DNA from: Shewanella maritima
GTDB taxonomy: Bacteria > Pseudomonadota > Gammaproteobacteria > Enterobacterales > Shewanellaceae
Assembly: GCF_004295345.1 (NCBI RefSeq)
Contig: NZ_CP036200.1
Location: forward strand, 1 to 64,000
Length of the DNA: 64,000 bases
Reading direction: 5' to 3'
Both the position numbers and the translations under genes were made by a program. Positions 45,041 through 53,117 of this stretch are shown one piece after another. The notes under the pieces are model-generated. The model searched no databases, had not been told where the DNA came from, and saw nothing but the letters and a program-made list of their open reading frames with translations. The number at the start of each line of letters is the position of its first letter. Position 1 is the stretch's first letter.

Positions 45041-45247
45041 TTAAGTTGAGCGACCTAGGAACTTCTTCGCTAGCTTCATAATAAGCAGTGGCTTTTGGAT
45101 TGCTAAGAACAGCACCATAGCCGCAGCAGCAAACAGACCTACAGTGACACCAATTTCCGTGAAGATTTCAGTGCCATCGGTATTAGCCATTGCTGACCCC
45201 ATAAAACCAACCATCAAAATGGTTGCTGCAGTTGCTTTTTTAAACAT
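45041..45247 (-). CDS. Major coat protein, pVIII-like (copy 5)
   Basis: Same as at 17798-18004. Confidence 0.87.
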   Translation of the reverse strand: MFKKATAATILMVGFMGSAMANTDGTEIFTEIGVTVGLFAAAAMVLFLAIQKPLLIMKLAKKFLGRST

Positions 45248-45257
45248 ACATATTTCC

Positions 45258-45407
45258 TTATGTAGACACACCTAAAAACACGCGTAATGCGTATTGCTTC
45301 ATACCAAGCGCAAAACCAATACATGCTATACAGAGGTAATAGCTTGCGCTGGCAAGTACAATGCCTTTATCTACCAAGCCCCAAAAATCGTGTTCGATTA
45401 TTTCCAT
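45258..45407 (-). CDS. 49-residue minor coat candidate (copy 5)
   Basis: Same as at 18015-18164. Confidence 0.6.
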   Translation of the reverse strand: MEIIEHDFWGLVDKGIVLASASYYLCIACIGFALGMKQYALRVFLGVST

Positions 45408-45502
45408 GACTGACCTATTCCATACGAAATCAGAAAAGTGAGAATCGATGTAAAACCGATAAACAGTGATATAGAGAGCGTTAAAAACGTACTAATATCC
45501 AT
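45398..45502 (-). CDS. 34-residue pVII/pIX-like protein (copy 5)
   Basis: Same as at 18155-18259. Confidence 0.62.
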   Translation of the reverse strand: MDISTFLTLSISLFIGFTSILTFLISYGIGQSWK

Positions 45503-45605
45503 GCTTTCTACGACCCTTGCAGCTGTAATAGATAACAGCAAATGTAAAAAGGCCACCGAACGCAAAGCTAGTGACAGAGAGAAAAATCGCGTCCAGTGGC
45601 AACAT
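45492..45605 (-). CDS. 37-residue pVII/pIX-like protein (copy 5)
   Basis: Same as at 18249-18362. Confidence 0.62.
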   Translation of the reverse strand: MLPLDAIFLSVTSFAFGGLFTFAVIYYSCKGRRKHGY

Positions 45606-45607
45606 AT

Positions 45608-45763
45608 CTAGACCTTTAAGGCTGATTTGACAGCCTTTGCAAGTTTTGTTTGTGGATACCCAAAGTAAGATAAATCAGCAAAATCAACGTTCGTTTTCTG
45701 CGTAGATTCAAAGCGAATTACCTCACCAGACTTGCTTTTGACATAAACAGTTAACATCGTCAT
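45608..45763 (-). CDS. 51-residue unknown protein (copy 5)
   Basis: Same as at 18365-18520. Confidence 0.6.
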   Translation of the reverse strand: MTMLTVYVKSKSGEVIRFESTQKTNVDFADLSYFGYPQTKLAKAVKSALKV

Positions 45764-46114
45764 TTATGCCGCCTTAACAGACTTGCGTACTTCACCGTAC
45801 GGGTCTGCTAAATTTGCATCGATAATCTTTGAATCACGCTGGAAGTTGTATTCAACATTCACGCGACCATTGAACTCATTACCCGAAGCCCAAACTTCAA
45901 CATAGACTTCCTTACCAACAAGCGGTGCTGCCATGCGCTCAACTTCTGCGCGTGTTTGGTCGTTGTATCGAACGTCAACAATACGTTTCTCTGGTTGACC
46001 ATATTTGTTGGTGAAACTTGAAGAAATGCCGAGGTTATAACCGTAAACTTTGCCAGCCTTGCTGGTCAGCGTTTGGAAACCCTCTACGACACCTTGAACG
46101 AATAACTTAGCCAT
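45764..46114 (-). CDS. ssDNA-binding protein candidate (copy 5)
   Basis: Same as at 18521-18871. Confidence 0.7.
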   Translation of the reverse strand: MAKLFVQGVVEGFQTLTSKAGKVYGYNLGISSSFTNKYGQPEKRIVDVRYNDQTRAEVERMAAPLVGKEVYVEVWASGNEFNGRVNVEYNFQRDSKIIDANLADPYGEVRKSVKAA

Positions 46115-46116
46115 AA

Positions 46117-47205
46117 TTAAGACACCTTTTTTAGTACATAACCCACATGGGTTTTATCGGAAGTTGGATCTAAAACAAGACCCTCATTAAAAGCCCAAGC
46201 AGGCGTTGATACAGGCTTGGCCTCAAGAACTTTAAGAAGTGGTACAACGTTGGTTTGATTCGGTTGGTCACATGACATATTGATGTCAATGTCATGCTCT
46301 AATAATTCTTTGCGTTGACGATAAAAAGTCGTTCGAGGAAGCAACGTTTTCAAGTCATGGCCTTGCGTCCAAAGCATATAAGTTGATTGCAATTTGCGCG
46401 GCAAATTAAGCGCTGAGCTATCTGTTAGTGTCACGTTCTTAGACATTTCAAGCCTCCCGAGATAGGCGTTGTATAATTCTTCAATTCGCTCGGGCGTTAA
46501 ATCGGCACCCTGTTTTATTTCTAATTTGGCTAACTCCATACCACGGAGTACCAATTCAATCCTGAGCTTTGACTCAGCCCATTTAGGTATTTTTGTATTT
46601 TTAAGTTCATCGGGTAATTGGTGTTTTTTACCCGAGTTGATTTCGTCATATTTGCAGTAGGCTTTAATTGCCCAACGGCGTGAATTCTGACCCCAATAAA
46701 CAGTGCCACCCTTGCTAGTTGGGCGACCATGACGGGTTTTAGATTTAAGCTCGGCAGCTTTCAACCAGCTACGAACAGAAAGAAGATTGTCGAGTTCAAA
46801 CGACTCATTAATATCAATGCGAGTAATACGATAGTGACCACGTTGAACAGCCCAAAATTCTTGGTCTGTGTAGTCAATTTGGAGATAGCCCGTGATTACC
46901 TTGAACGTGCGAGATACAAGCGGTAGTAAATGATTAATGCCAAAGACATTGTGACCTTGCGTGAACTTTGACGGGTTACCGTCAATTTGAAGATGTGTCG
47001 CTTTGCCCTGCCCGTTCGAACCTAACGAACGAATAGATATTGAAGATTCATAAGACCCTGCTTGAATGCGATTTCTGCAAACTGTTTCATACTCGATTTC
47101 ACCGTCAGCCTTGACCTTGATAAAGCGGTCAGATGCTATCGGTTCATGCTCAAGCGCGATTTCTACAGTAGCCCAATCAATCATGCTTACGTCGTCCTGT
47201 GACAT
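46117..47205 (-). CDS. Replication initiator (copy 5)
   Basis: Same as at 18874-19962. Confidence 0.88.
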   Translation of the reverse strand: MSQDDVSMIDWATVEIALEHEPIASDRFIKVKADGEIEYETVCRNRIQAGSYESSISIRSLGSNGQGKATHLQIDGNPSKFTQGHNVFGINHLLPLVSRTFKVITGYLQIDYTDQEFWAVQRGHYRITRIDINESFELDNLLSVRSWLKAAELKSKTRHGRPTSKGGTVYWGQNSRRWAIKAYCKYDEINSGKKHQLPDELKNTKIPKWAESKLRIELVLRGMELAKLEIKQGADLTPERIEELYNAYLGRLEMSKNVTLTDSSALNLPRKLQSTYMLWTQGHDLKTLLPRTTFYRQRKELLEHDIDINMSCDQPNQTNVVPLLKVLEAKPVSTPAWAFNEGLVLDPTSDKTHVGYVLKKVS

Positions 47206-47323
47206 GTTACATATTACATTGGATGTAAATGTATACGTGTTACATATAACATGTCAATAGTAACTTGTAACTTGTGACGTAATTCCTATGATCAGAGTAC
47301 GACTAAACATTGTGTTAAAATAA

Positions 47324-47506
47324 ATGGCTAAATTAATATCAACGGTAAGAGTTAAACCAAAGCACGCAGAAGCGCTAAAGGAAAAGGCGTACGACCTAAC
47401 GGTCGAAACAAAGGAAGTCGTATCTGAAGCAGAGATAATCCACTTCATTCTCGAAAGAGAAATAGAAAAAGTATCAGTGGAAGACTGGCTAAAAAAACAG
47501 GATTAG
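47324..47506 (+). CDS. Small rep-divergent regulator (copy 5)
   Basis: Same as at 20081-20263. Confidence 0.65.
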   Translation: MAKLISTVRVKPKHAEALKEKAYDLTVETKEVVSEAEIIHFILEREIEKVSVEDWLKKQD

Positions 47507-47720
47507 TCCCACGAATGGGACAAAAGTGCAGTATTACAGGTACTGCACTTTTTCTTCGTACCCCAAAACATGGTTTTGCCTACGGCCGTTAAACTTCGTT
47601 TGGAGTCCATAACGTGATCGTTAAAAGAGTCTGGCAGAGCGAAAAACTACAGCTGCAAAAAGCGCAGCAGCTTACAAGCGCCCGCTCCGCTCAGCATCAA
47701 ACCTACGGTTTAATAATCCC

Positions 47721-48089
47721 TTAATCATCGAAACCAACCCAATCTTCGTTATCCTCCATAGAATCAATAAGTTCATCAGTGGGACTTAAAAGATGAGCGT
47801 TAGCAGTCTTAAAGTTATCAATAAGAGTAACGGAATTAATTGCAGCTCGTTGATTAGTTAACGCAAACGCTAAAAGAAAAGCGCTATCTTGGCCAAGTTC
47901 GAGCGCGGCCGTCTCGGCCATAGACGTTAAGTTACGTAAAGATGCTTCATTATGTTGCTTATAGCATTTGATTAAAGACTTAACTGCATGCTCAGCACCA
48001 AGAGGAACGCGAACGCCTTTAGTCGGTTCGGCAACCTTAGAACCTTTAGGGCGACCAGCACCCTTTCTTACGCCACCATGATTAGACAT
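47721..48089 (-). CDS. GRPKGS-motif phage protein (copy 5)
   Basis: Same as at 20478-20846. Confidence 0.65.
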   Translation of the reverse strand: MSNHGGVRKGAGRPKGSKVAEPTKGVRVPLGAEHAVKSLIKCYKQHNEASLRNLTSMAETAALELGQDSAFLLAFALTNQRAAINSVTLIDNFKTANAHLLSPTDELIDSMEDNEDWVGFDD

Positions 48090-48303
48090 GAAAAGTATCT
48101 CCAACAAACTTAACAATAGCCTTGCGAGCGTCTGTAGCGCTGATTTCGCGGTCACAGCGATAGCGTAGAGAGATATCAGAGTAAAAACCTGAAACAATCA
48201 CTGTATCAGTACCCTTCTCCCAAAAGAACTCGATATCTTTGAAACTACAAAAAACGCAAGACTTAGTGTTTTCAACAAAGTTTAAATCAGATTGCTTAGC
48301 CAT
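48082..48303 (-). CDS. 73-residue unknown protein (copy 5)
   Basis: Same as at 20839-21060. Confidence 0.6.
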   Translation of the reverse strand: MAKQSDLNFVENTKSCVFCSFKDIEFFWEKGTDTVIVSGFYSDISLRYRCDREISATDARKAIVKFVGDTFHV

Positions 48304-48461
48304 AACGTTATCTCTCTTGATTGTTTGTATACATTTAATTATAGAGACTCTTGATTAATTGTCAACATTTAATCAATAGAAAACATGATTATTTGTATAC
48401 TTTTTATCAATTATGGATACCCGTACATAATAAAAAACCCCACCGAATTGGCAGGGTTTGA

Positions 48462-48565
48462 ACTTCGCACAATGTGATTATGTTACGTGCGCTTTCAGCG
48501 GCCTACGCCACTGGCGATTATGCTACGGCAAACACTCAACATAATCTGATTTTATTGTACGCAGT
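48462..48565. other. Folded attP at the inovirus/satellite junction
   Basis: Inovirus attP1 and the XerD side of attP2 are unchanged, but the final XerC arm reads TTGTACGCAGT (48555-48565) and belongs to the satellite. This shows that element boundaries fall at the XerC cleavage position. Confidence 0.8.
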
Positions 48566-48656
48566 TACGTGTAAGAAGTGCTGTGATGCCTTTGGTTAGC
48601 CTAGCTTATCACTTCTCCTGCGCTCAGGCTTCGCTCGTCGGCGTTCTGCACGTCAG

Positions 48657-48839
48657 CTAACGCAAATGCACAAGCGGTTCTTCGTCTGTGACTTTACGTA
48701 GATGGCCATTGCAATGATTGCATGTAATGAACAAGCTATCGTATTCATCATACCAGGATGGCTTACCACAGTTGTCACATTGTAAGTCTGGTTGTTTGCC
48801 TGGACGCTTTACGCTGCTTGTACGTGTTTCAGTTCGCAT
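48657..48839 (-). CDS. 60-residue zinc-ribbon protein (satellite A)
   Basis: Four cysteines in two CxxC pairs (C21, C24, C40, C43; CDNC and CNHC) around an acidic aromatic loop suggest a small zinc ribbon. N-terminus basic. Overlaps the upstream variable gene by 31 bp. Satellite B has a version with a few substitutions. Not found in the inovirus. Role unknown; a transcription or replication accessory is possible. Confidence 0.65.
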   Translation of the reverse strand: MRTETRTSSVKRPGKQPDLQCDNCGKPSWYDEYDSLFITCNHCNGHLRKVTDEEPLVHLR

Positions 48840-49012
48840 GAGACTTCTTCCTCCATATACGATAACTCGTCATCAAGCTCACCAAGTAACACCGCTACCT
48901 TAGCGTTAAGCTCTGCTTGTGCTTGCTCTGGTGCTAAACGCTTAAGTAGAAACTCGTTTATCATGACTATGTCTCGGTGTAACTTCATCGCTTTAGATAG
49001 ATGCTCGTTCAT
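48809..49012 (-). CDS. 67-residue helical protein, variable-slot gene (satellite A)
   Basis: Two long helices rich in Glu, Leu and Ala (HLSKAMKLHRDIVMINEFLL, then EQAQAELNAKVAVLLGELDDE). It lies between the ssDNA-binding gene and the zinc-ribbon gene. Satellite B carries an unrelated 85-residue protein in this slot, and only the last residues KHVQAA are shared. By position it could be an RstC-like anti-repressor, but there is no sequence support. Confidence 0.6.
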   Translation of the reverse strand: MNEHLSKAMKLHRDIVMINEFLLKRLAPEQAQAELNAKVAVLLGELDDELSYMEEEVSCELKHVQAA

Positions 49013-49024
49013 AACTAAATATCC

Positions 49025-49330
49025 TTATTTTGAAATGACTGGTGCGCTGCTTGTCTGCTTATCAAGTTTGTTGATAACTAAGCCAAAGCGTTTAAGCTCA
49101 AGACCACCAAAGTTGTTTATGACAAAGCTTTTCTCAGAGATTTCATATTTGCCTGCTGGGTATACAGCTGCTGGGCCATCGACTTGCAGCGTCATCTTGA
49201 CGGGAAACTTATCGCCAAGATGTGCATATGCCGTTTGCTCATAGAACACACGACCTTCATTGCCATCTTTAGGCGGTAACTTACGACTGGTTACGTTTAC
49301 ATCTTCTTGGAAAACTTCAATGGTTAACAT
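49025..49330 (-). CDS. gpV-type helix-destabilising ssDNA-binding protein (satellite A)
   Basis: 101 residues. Aligns by eye with Ff gene V protein: MLTIEV start, GRVFYEQTAYAHLGDKFPVKMTL matching the EQ..YVDLG..YPV..KITL region, AVYPAGKYEI matching PAYAPGLYTV, and FGGLELKRFGLV matching FGSLMIDRLRLV. Coats plus-strand ssDNA and controls the switch to packaging. The inovirus ssDNA-binding candidate is a different protein. Confidence 0.85.
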   Translation of the reverse strand: MLTIEVFQEDVNVTSRKLPPKDGNEGRVFYEQTAYAHLGDKFPVKMTLQVDGPAAVYPAGKYEISEKSFVINNFGGLELKRFGLVINKLDKQTSSAPVISK

Positions 49331-49341
49331 GGTAAATACTC

Positions 49342-50460
49342 CTATGCGTAGGCTTTAAACGGTAAGACGTTGGATTGTTCGACAACTGGCATTTGATACC
49401 AATCTGGTACAGATAAAGGTTTTATTTCGATAGGATCTGAACGTTTCAATGTTGGACACATGCGAGAAACATCAAATTGCTGCCCAATATCGATACCGAT
49501 CGCTTTTAATCGAGATTTATGCTCATAAAACTGGCTTTCAGATAGCATTTCACGCAAATCAGAGCCATGCTGCCATAACGTAAAATAATTCATCGTTGTA
49601 TTGGCTTGCCTTAACGTCTTAACAGCTCCTGCAGCAAGTAATTGATGAGCTATAGACTGATGTTCGTCGTGGCTGATTTGTATAGTATTCATGGCTGTCT
49701 CGATGTCTTTTAGATGTGGATAGAAGTCAGATTCAGTTACACGGCCGTATAGGTGTAAGTTGTGTCGTTTCAATAGTTTCTGGCGTAAGACGTGTTCTTC
49801 TCGCACAACACCAAGTTCTTCGCAGTAGTCAATTAGCTTTTCGATGTAAGTAAGCTGGCCGCTTGATACGTTATGTTTTTTACGCTGGTCTTTTCGTAGA
49901 TGAGTCTCTAGTTCAAAAGCTTTGTTGTAGAGCTTGGTTACTGCCCACTCAGAGCCTTCTCCCCAGTAGCAGCTGTGTCCATTAGGATAAAGTTTAGGCT
50001 TGCGCCCTCGCCCAATTTGCATTGAGGAAAGACCACGGATAAAAGAGCGTTCTCTACCCTTGCCTACTTCATGATTTACCGTCCAGTCGATGCTAGTGAT
50101 TTCGGCACCATTACCAAATAGCTCAAGCTTTTCAGTTCTGGTCGACTTACGAAAACCGACACGGGTATTTTTGGTGAACGGAGGTAAGTTATGTCTTGCT
50201 AGTACGCAGTTAAATATCGCTACACACTCGTCCAAAGTCTGTAAACCAAACAGATTATCCATACGCTGCCAACGTGATGGATTACCCTCTACACGCACTC
50301 GTTGACCATCACAACGGATAGTCAACTTGGTACTGTATGAACCTTCAAGGATTTTTTGATTAACAGATGGCGGTAAATGCTCACCTGTTTCTAATTCAAC
50401 ACGCTCAATCACATGCTTACCAACCAGAGGCAAATTTGCATCTAGATGATCTTGTTGCAT
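49342..50460 (-). CDS. Rolling-circle replication initiator (satellite A)
   Basis: 372 residues from the ATG at 50460; a TTG start at 50484 would add 8. Same replication family as the inovirus Rep but strongly diverged. Shared landmarks are VEGNPSRWQRMDNLFGLQTL, ITSIDWT, GRGRKPKLYPNGHSCYWGEGSEWAVTK and LWQHGSDLREML. Expected to nick the satellite origin. The adjacent 125-bp gap holds the operator for the divergent XRE repressor, as in RS1/CTX rstA-rstR. Confidence 0.87.
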   Translation of the reverse strand: MQQDHLDANLPLVGKHVIERVELETGEHLPPSVNQKILEGSYSTKLTIRCDGQRVRVEGNPSRWQRMDNLFGLQTLDECVAIFNCVLARHNLPPFTKNTRVGFRKSTRTEKLELFGNGAEITSIDWTVNHEVGKGRERSFIRGLSSMQIGRGRKPKLYPNGHSCYWGEGSEWAVTKLYNKAFELETHLRKDQRKKHNVSSGQLTYIEKLIDYCEELGVVREEHVLRQKLLKRHNLHLYGRVTESDFYPHLKDIETAMNTIQISHDEHQSIAHQLLAAGAVKTLRQANTTMNYFTLWQHGSDLREMLSESQFYEHKSRLKAIGIDIGQQFDVSRMCPTLKRSDPIEIKPLSVPDWYQMPVVEQSNVLPFKAYA

Positions 50461-50517
50461 GAATAAACGGTCGATGAAAAACAAGTGATAAAAACCCTGT
50501 CAAGTTATTAGGCTTAC

Positions 50518-50547
50518 ATTTTTGTATATGTACACATACATAAAAAT
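50518..50547. promoter_or_regulatory. Operator-like palindrome between rep and the XRE repressor
   Basis: A 30-bp imperfect palindrome with outer arms ATTTTT and AAAAAT and a TGTACA core (12 of 15 positions symmetric). It sits in the divergent intergenic region, where RstR binds in CTX phage. Confidence 0.6.
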
Positions 50548-50608
50548 ATGGCTTGATACTAACTGATATAAAAATGGGTGTAAACTTAAATTTAAATAAG
50601 GGTTTTAT

Positions 50609-50989
50609 ATGAGCGACTTAAACATGAGTATTGGTAGCGTACTAAAAGATAAACGACTTGCATTAGGTATTAAGCAAGAAGATATTGCCGAACAGCTCGG
50701 TGTAACTGTACAAACGGTCAGCAAGTGGGAAAGAGACGTAACTGAGCCTAAAGCTAGCCAAGTATTCTCATTGTCTAAGATTTTGCGCTTATCAGAGAAA
50801 AGTATCTGTAAGGGTGAAACCTCTAGTGTTAGTGATAACCCTATGGATTTCATGATGAAGTTCGGAAAAGTAATTCACCATCTAAATGACACAGCTTTGA
50901 TGGTGACGTTATACGATCACATCGAAGATGAAGAATCATTTTACGAAGATTTGGTAAAGCAATCTGATTTACCAAAGGAAGCTTTTTAA
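50609..50989 (+). CDS. XRE-family repressor (RstR role, satellite A)
   Basis: 126 residues; ATG at 50609, or the in-frame ATG 5 codons later. Classic HTH of the XRE/Cro type at about 10-62: SVLKDKRLALGIKQEDIAEQ followed by LGVTVQTVSKWERDVTEP. The C-terminal region is acidic. Divergent from rep, so it should repress rep and give immunity. It is unrelated to the small regulator of the inovirus. Confidence 0.85.
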   Translation: MSDLNMSIGSVLKDKRLALGIKQEDIAEQLGVTVQTVSKWERDVTEPKASQVFSLSKILRLSEKSICKGETSSVSDNPMDFMMKFGKVIHHLNDTALMVTLYDHIEDEESFYEDLVKQSDLPKEAF

Positions 50990-51067
50990 GCGCAGTTATT
51001 CCGGAATTCCGGAGTTAGTTCGGGTGTAACAGGAACCCGAACACTTTAATCAAATTAAGGAAGATTA

Positions 51068-51571
51068 ATGGATAGTGCGATTTACACTTTAATAGGTGTT
51101 GCAATAGGTGCTGCTGCAGGTCTAGCTGGTTCAATTATCACATCAAAAAATACATACAAAATTGAAACAGCGAAGATGAAAGCTAACCATCGAGCAGAAA
51201 TTATTAAAGATGTACAAATTACAGCTCATGATTACTTTACTTCAATCAAATTATTATTATTGGAAATATATACAGGTGTTGAGAATAAGACTCTTGTTGA
51301 TGAGGCTGGAGAGCCTAGCTTAGTCACCTTAGAGGATAAAGTAAAAAGTATTGAAGATTATCAAGTTGTTATGCATAGGAAGGTTTCACAGTTAAAATCA
51401 ATTGGCTTAAAAGAGCTAGCTGCCAAAGCTTCTAAATGTGTTGAGCCGATGGAGTCTTTCGTATCAAAACCTGATTTTACTAAAATAATGAACACAATAG
51501 CGACAATTAATACTCTAGAAGACGAGTTTATTGATTCCATCGCAAATGAATATATAAAGTTAAAGCTGTAA
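51068..51571 (+). CDS. Membrane-anchored protein of unknown function (satellite A)
   Basis: 167 residues. An N-terminal membrane helix (about 5-26, YTLIGVAIGAAAGLAGSIIT) is followed by a cytosolic, mostly helical domain with a Lys/Ala coil. Ribosome site AAGGAAG before the ATG. It lies downstream of the repressor on the same strand, where lysogenic cargo is commonly expressed. AT-rich relative to neighbours. A superinfection-exclusion or defence role is speculative. Confidence 0.65.
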   Translation: MDSAIYTLIGVAIGAAAGLAGSIITSKNTYKIETAKMKANHRAEIIKDVQITAHDYFTSIKLLLLEIYTGVENKTLVDEAGEPSLVTLEDKVKSIEDYQVVMHRKVSQLKSIGLKELAAKASKCVEPMESFVSKPDFTKIMNTIATINTLEDEFIDSIANEYIKLKL

Positions 51572-51599
51572 CGCTTCTTTAAAACTCCCAAAATGGGAG

Positions 51600-51632
51600 T
51601 AGAGTCCAGTGTTATAGTGTCTGGACTCTTTG
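51600..51632 (+). terminator. Terminator after the 167-residue gene
   Basis: AGAGTCCAG (51601-51609) pairs with CTGGACTCT (51621-51629), followed by a short T-run. A smaller CTCCCA/TGGGAG hairpin lies just upstream. Confidence 0.8.
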
Positions 51633-51749
51633 ATAAAAATCGCGGGAAACCGCGGTAAAGTTCGAGTGTCACTAGAACTCGAACCGCTTCGCGGCATAAT
51701 CCCCTGCTCATTCACTCCAGCGCTTAAGGCGCTTTCGTTCTCTACGCAT

Positions 51750-52030
51750 CGTTAAAAAGTACCAAGAATGGTACAAAAGTGCAGTATTACAACACTCGCA
51801 CTTAAGGTTTGACCTGCGAGTATCAATCAGCCCCCTCACGGGGCTGCCTGATACCCATCCGGCCAAAGCACAGAGCTATGACGTGAAACTTTGAAAGTTG
51901 TAAACAACAATCAGACATTAGAAACATGCAAAGGCGACAAAAGCTGCTTGGCAGGGAGAAAAGCTCGCAGCAAAAAGCGCTGCTATTAAGGCTTAGCATT
52001 AAGGGACAAGTCCCTTAATAATCCCGATTA
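51750..52030. other. Putative rolling-circle origin region (satellite A)
   Basis: Hairpin GTACCA-AGAA-TGGTAC (51759-51774), then AAAAGTGCAGTATTACA and a bulged second hairpin. Matches the inovirus origin region at 20263-20309 with paired substitutions in the first stem. A GGCAG...GCAAAAAGCGC block (about 51950-51981) is also shared. No gene seen from 51572 to 52277. Confidence 0.65.
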
Positions 52031-52192
52031 ATGATGACCGGGTACGGTGAAGTTGGCTTGCAAGTTAAGCGGACGATCCGTAAAGCTTTGATTGGTTGTG
52101 TACAAACATTCAAAAGTGATAGCAAAAATCTATTACCGGCTTGGCGTTCTGCTAGCAATCGATGCTTGCCAGGTTAACTTTCTGATAGCAGA

Positions 52193-52288
52193 ACTTCGTA
52201 CAATACAGATTATATAAAAAAGCCCGATGGGCTTTTGTATTGTCCCATCGAGCTTATATACATAATGCTGAACCACATTGTACGCAGC
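52193..52288. other. Folded attP of the satellites (A/B junction)
   Basis: XerC-type arm CTTCGTACAAT (52194-52204) and a weak XerD-type arm (52208-52216) face the inverted pair: XerD-type TATATACATAA (52255-52265), 12-base centre, XerC arm TTGTACGCAGC (52278-52288). A terminator hairpin AAAAGCCC/GGGCTTTT (52218-52236) occupies the loop. Confidence 0.75.
52218..52236 (-). terminator. Terminator hairpin inside the satellite attP loop
   Basis: Eight-bp stem AAAAGCCC/GGGCTTTT with a 3-base loop and a T-run in the leftward direction. Confidence 0.7.
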
Positions 52289-52379
52289 TTCGTGTGAGAA
52301 GTGTGGTGTTGCCTTTGGTTAGCCTAGCTTATCACTTCTCCTGCGCTCAGGCTTCGCTCGTCGGCGTTCTGCACGTCAG

Positions 52380-52562
52380 CTAACGCAAATGCACAAACGG
52401 TTCTTCGTCTGTGACTTTACGTAGATGGCCATTGCAATGATTGCATGTAATGAACAAGCTATCGTAATCATCATACCAGGATGGCTTACCACAGTTGTCA
52501 CATTGTAAGTCTGGTTGTTTGCCTGCACGCTTTACGCTGCTTGTACGTGTTTCGATTTGCAT
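52380..52562 (-). CDS. 60-residue zinc-ribbon protein (satellite B)
   Basis: As at 48657-48839, with about six substitutions; all four zinc-ligand cysteines are kept. Confidence 0.65.
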   Translation of the reverse strand: MQIETRTSSVKRAGKQPDLQCDNCGKPSWYDDYDSLFITCNHCNGHLRKVTDEEPFVHLR

Positions 52563-52789
52563 ACTGGCTCCGACTCTACGACGTTAATAGACTTCAACAC
52601 GACTTGTTGATGCTGTTCTAGTTGCTGCTGTAAGTTGCTAGATAACAAGGTTACAAGCGCATGTTTAGCATCTTCTTCACACCAATCATCAGCGACATCT
52701 GAAACAGCTTGTGCTGCAAGTTTTAGTTGCTTTAGCGACTGATAGACAGATTCAAAATCACTCAGTACCACAGTTCCTTGTGTAGCCAT
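52532..52789 (-). CDS. 85-residue protein, variable-slot gene (satellite B)
   Basis: Occupies the slot of the 67-residue gene at 48809-49012 but is unrelated except for the KHVQAA end. Mostly helical, with Gln-rich coil (NLQQQLEQHQQVV) and two Cys. Function unknown. Confidence 0.6.
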   Translation of the reverse strand: MATQGTVVLSDFESVYQSLKQLKLAAQAVSDVADDWCEEDAKHALVTLLSSNLQQQLEQHQQVVLKSINVVESEPVCKSKHVQAA

Positions 52790-52800
52790 TGTTGTTCTCC

Positions 52801-53106
52801 TTATTTTGAAATGACTGGTGCGCTGCTTGTCTGCTTATCAAGTTTGTTGATAACTAAGCCAAAGCGTTTAAGCTCAAGACCACCAAAGTTGTTTATGACA
52901 AAGCTTTTCTCAGAGATTTCATATTTGCCTGCTGGGTATACAGCTGCTGGGCCATCGACTTGCAGCGTCATCTTGACGGGAAACTTATCGCCAAGATGTG
53001 CATATGCCGTTTGCTCATAGAACACACGACCTTCATTGCCATCTTTAGGCGGTAACTTACGACTGGTTACGTTTACATCTTCTTGGAAAACTTCAATGGT
53101 TAACAT
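52801..53106 (-). CDS. gpV-type ssDNA-binding protein (satellite B)
   Basis: Same protein as at 49025-49330. Confidence 0.85.
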   Translation of the reverse strand: MLTIEVFQEDVNVTSRKLPPKDGNEGRVFYEQTAYAHLGDKFPVKMTLQVDGPAAVYPAGKYEISEKSFVINNFGGLELKRFGLVINKLDKQTSSAPVISK

Positions 53107-53117
53107 GGTAAATACTC

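Larger units (their letters stand above)
41743..48554 (-). mobile_element. Inovirus prophage, tandem copy 5
   Basis: 6812 bp, same as copy 1 including the 5-base G-run that splits pIII. Its right end abuts the first satellite. Confidence 0.93.
48555..52277 (-). mobile_element. RS1-like satellite A of filamentous phage
   Basis: 3723 bp between XerC arms. Encodes Rep, gpV-like ssDNA-binding protein, XRE repressor, a zinc-ribbon protein, a variable small protein and a membrane protein, but no coat, pIII, pVI or Zot genes. The right 3253 bp (from 49025) looks the same as in satellite B; the left differs by a cassette. Confidence 0.88.

Noticed and set aside
14500..48554. Tandem repetition as a pure assembly artefact
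   Set aside because: Copies carry private homopolymer differences and the last copy joins a different element, so they were assembled as distinct. The exact number remains uncertain.
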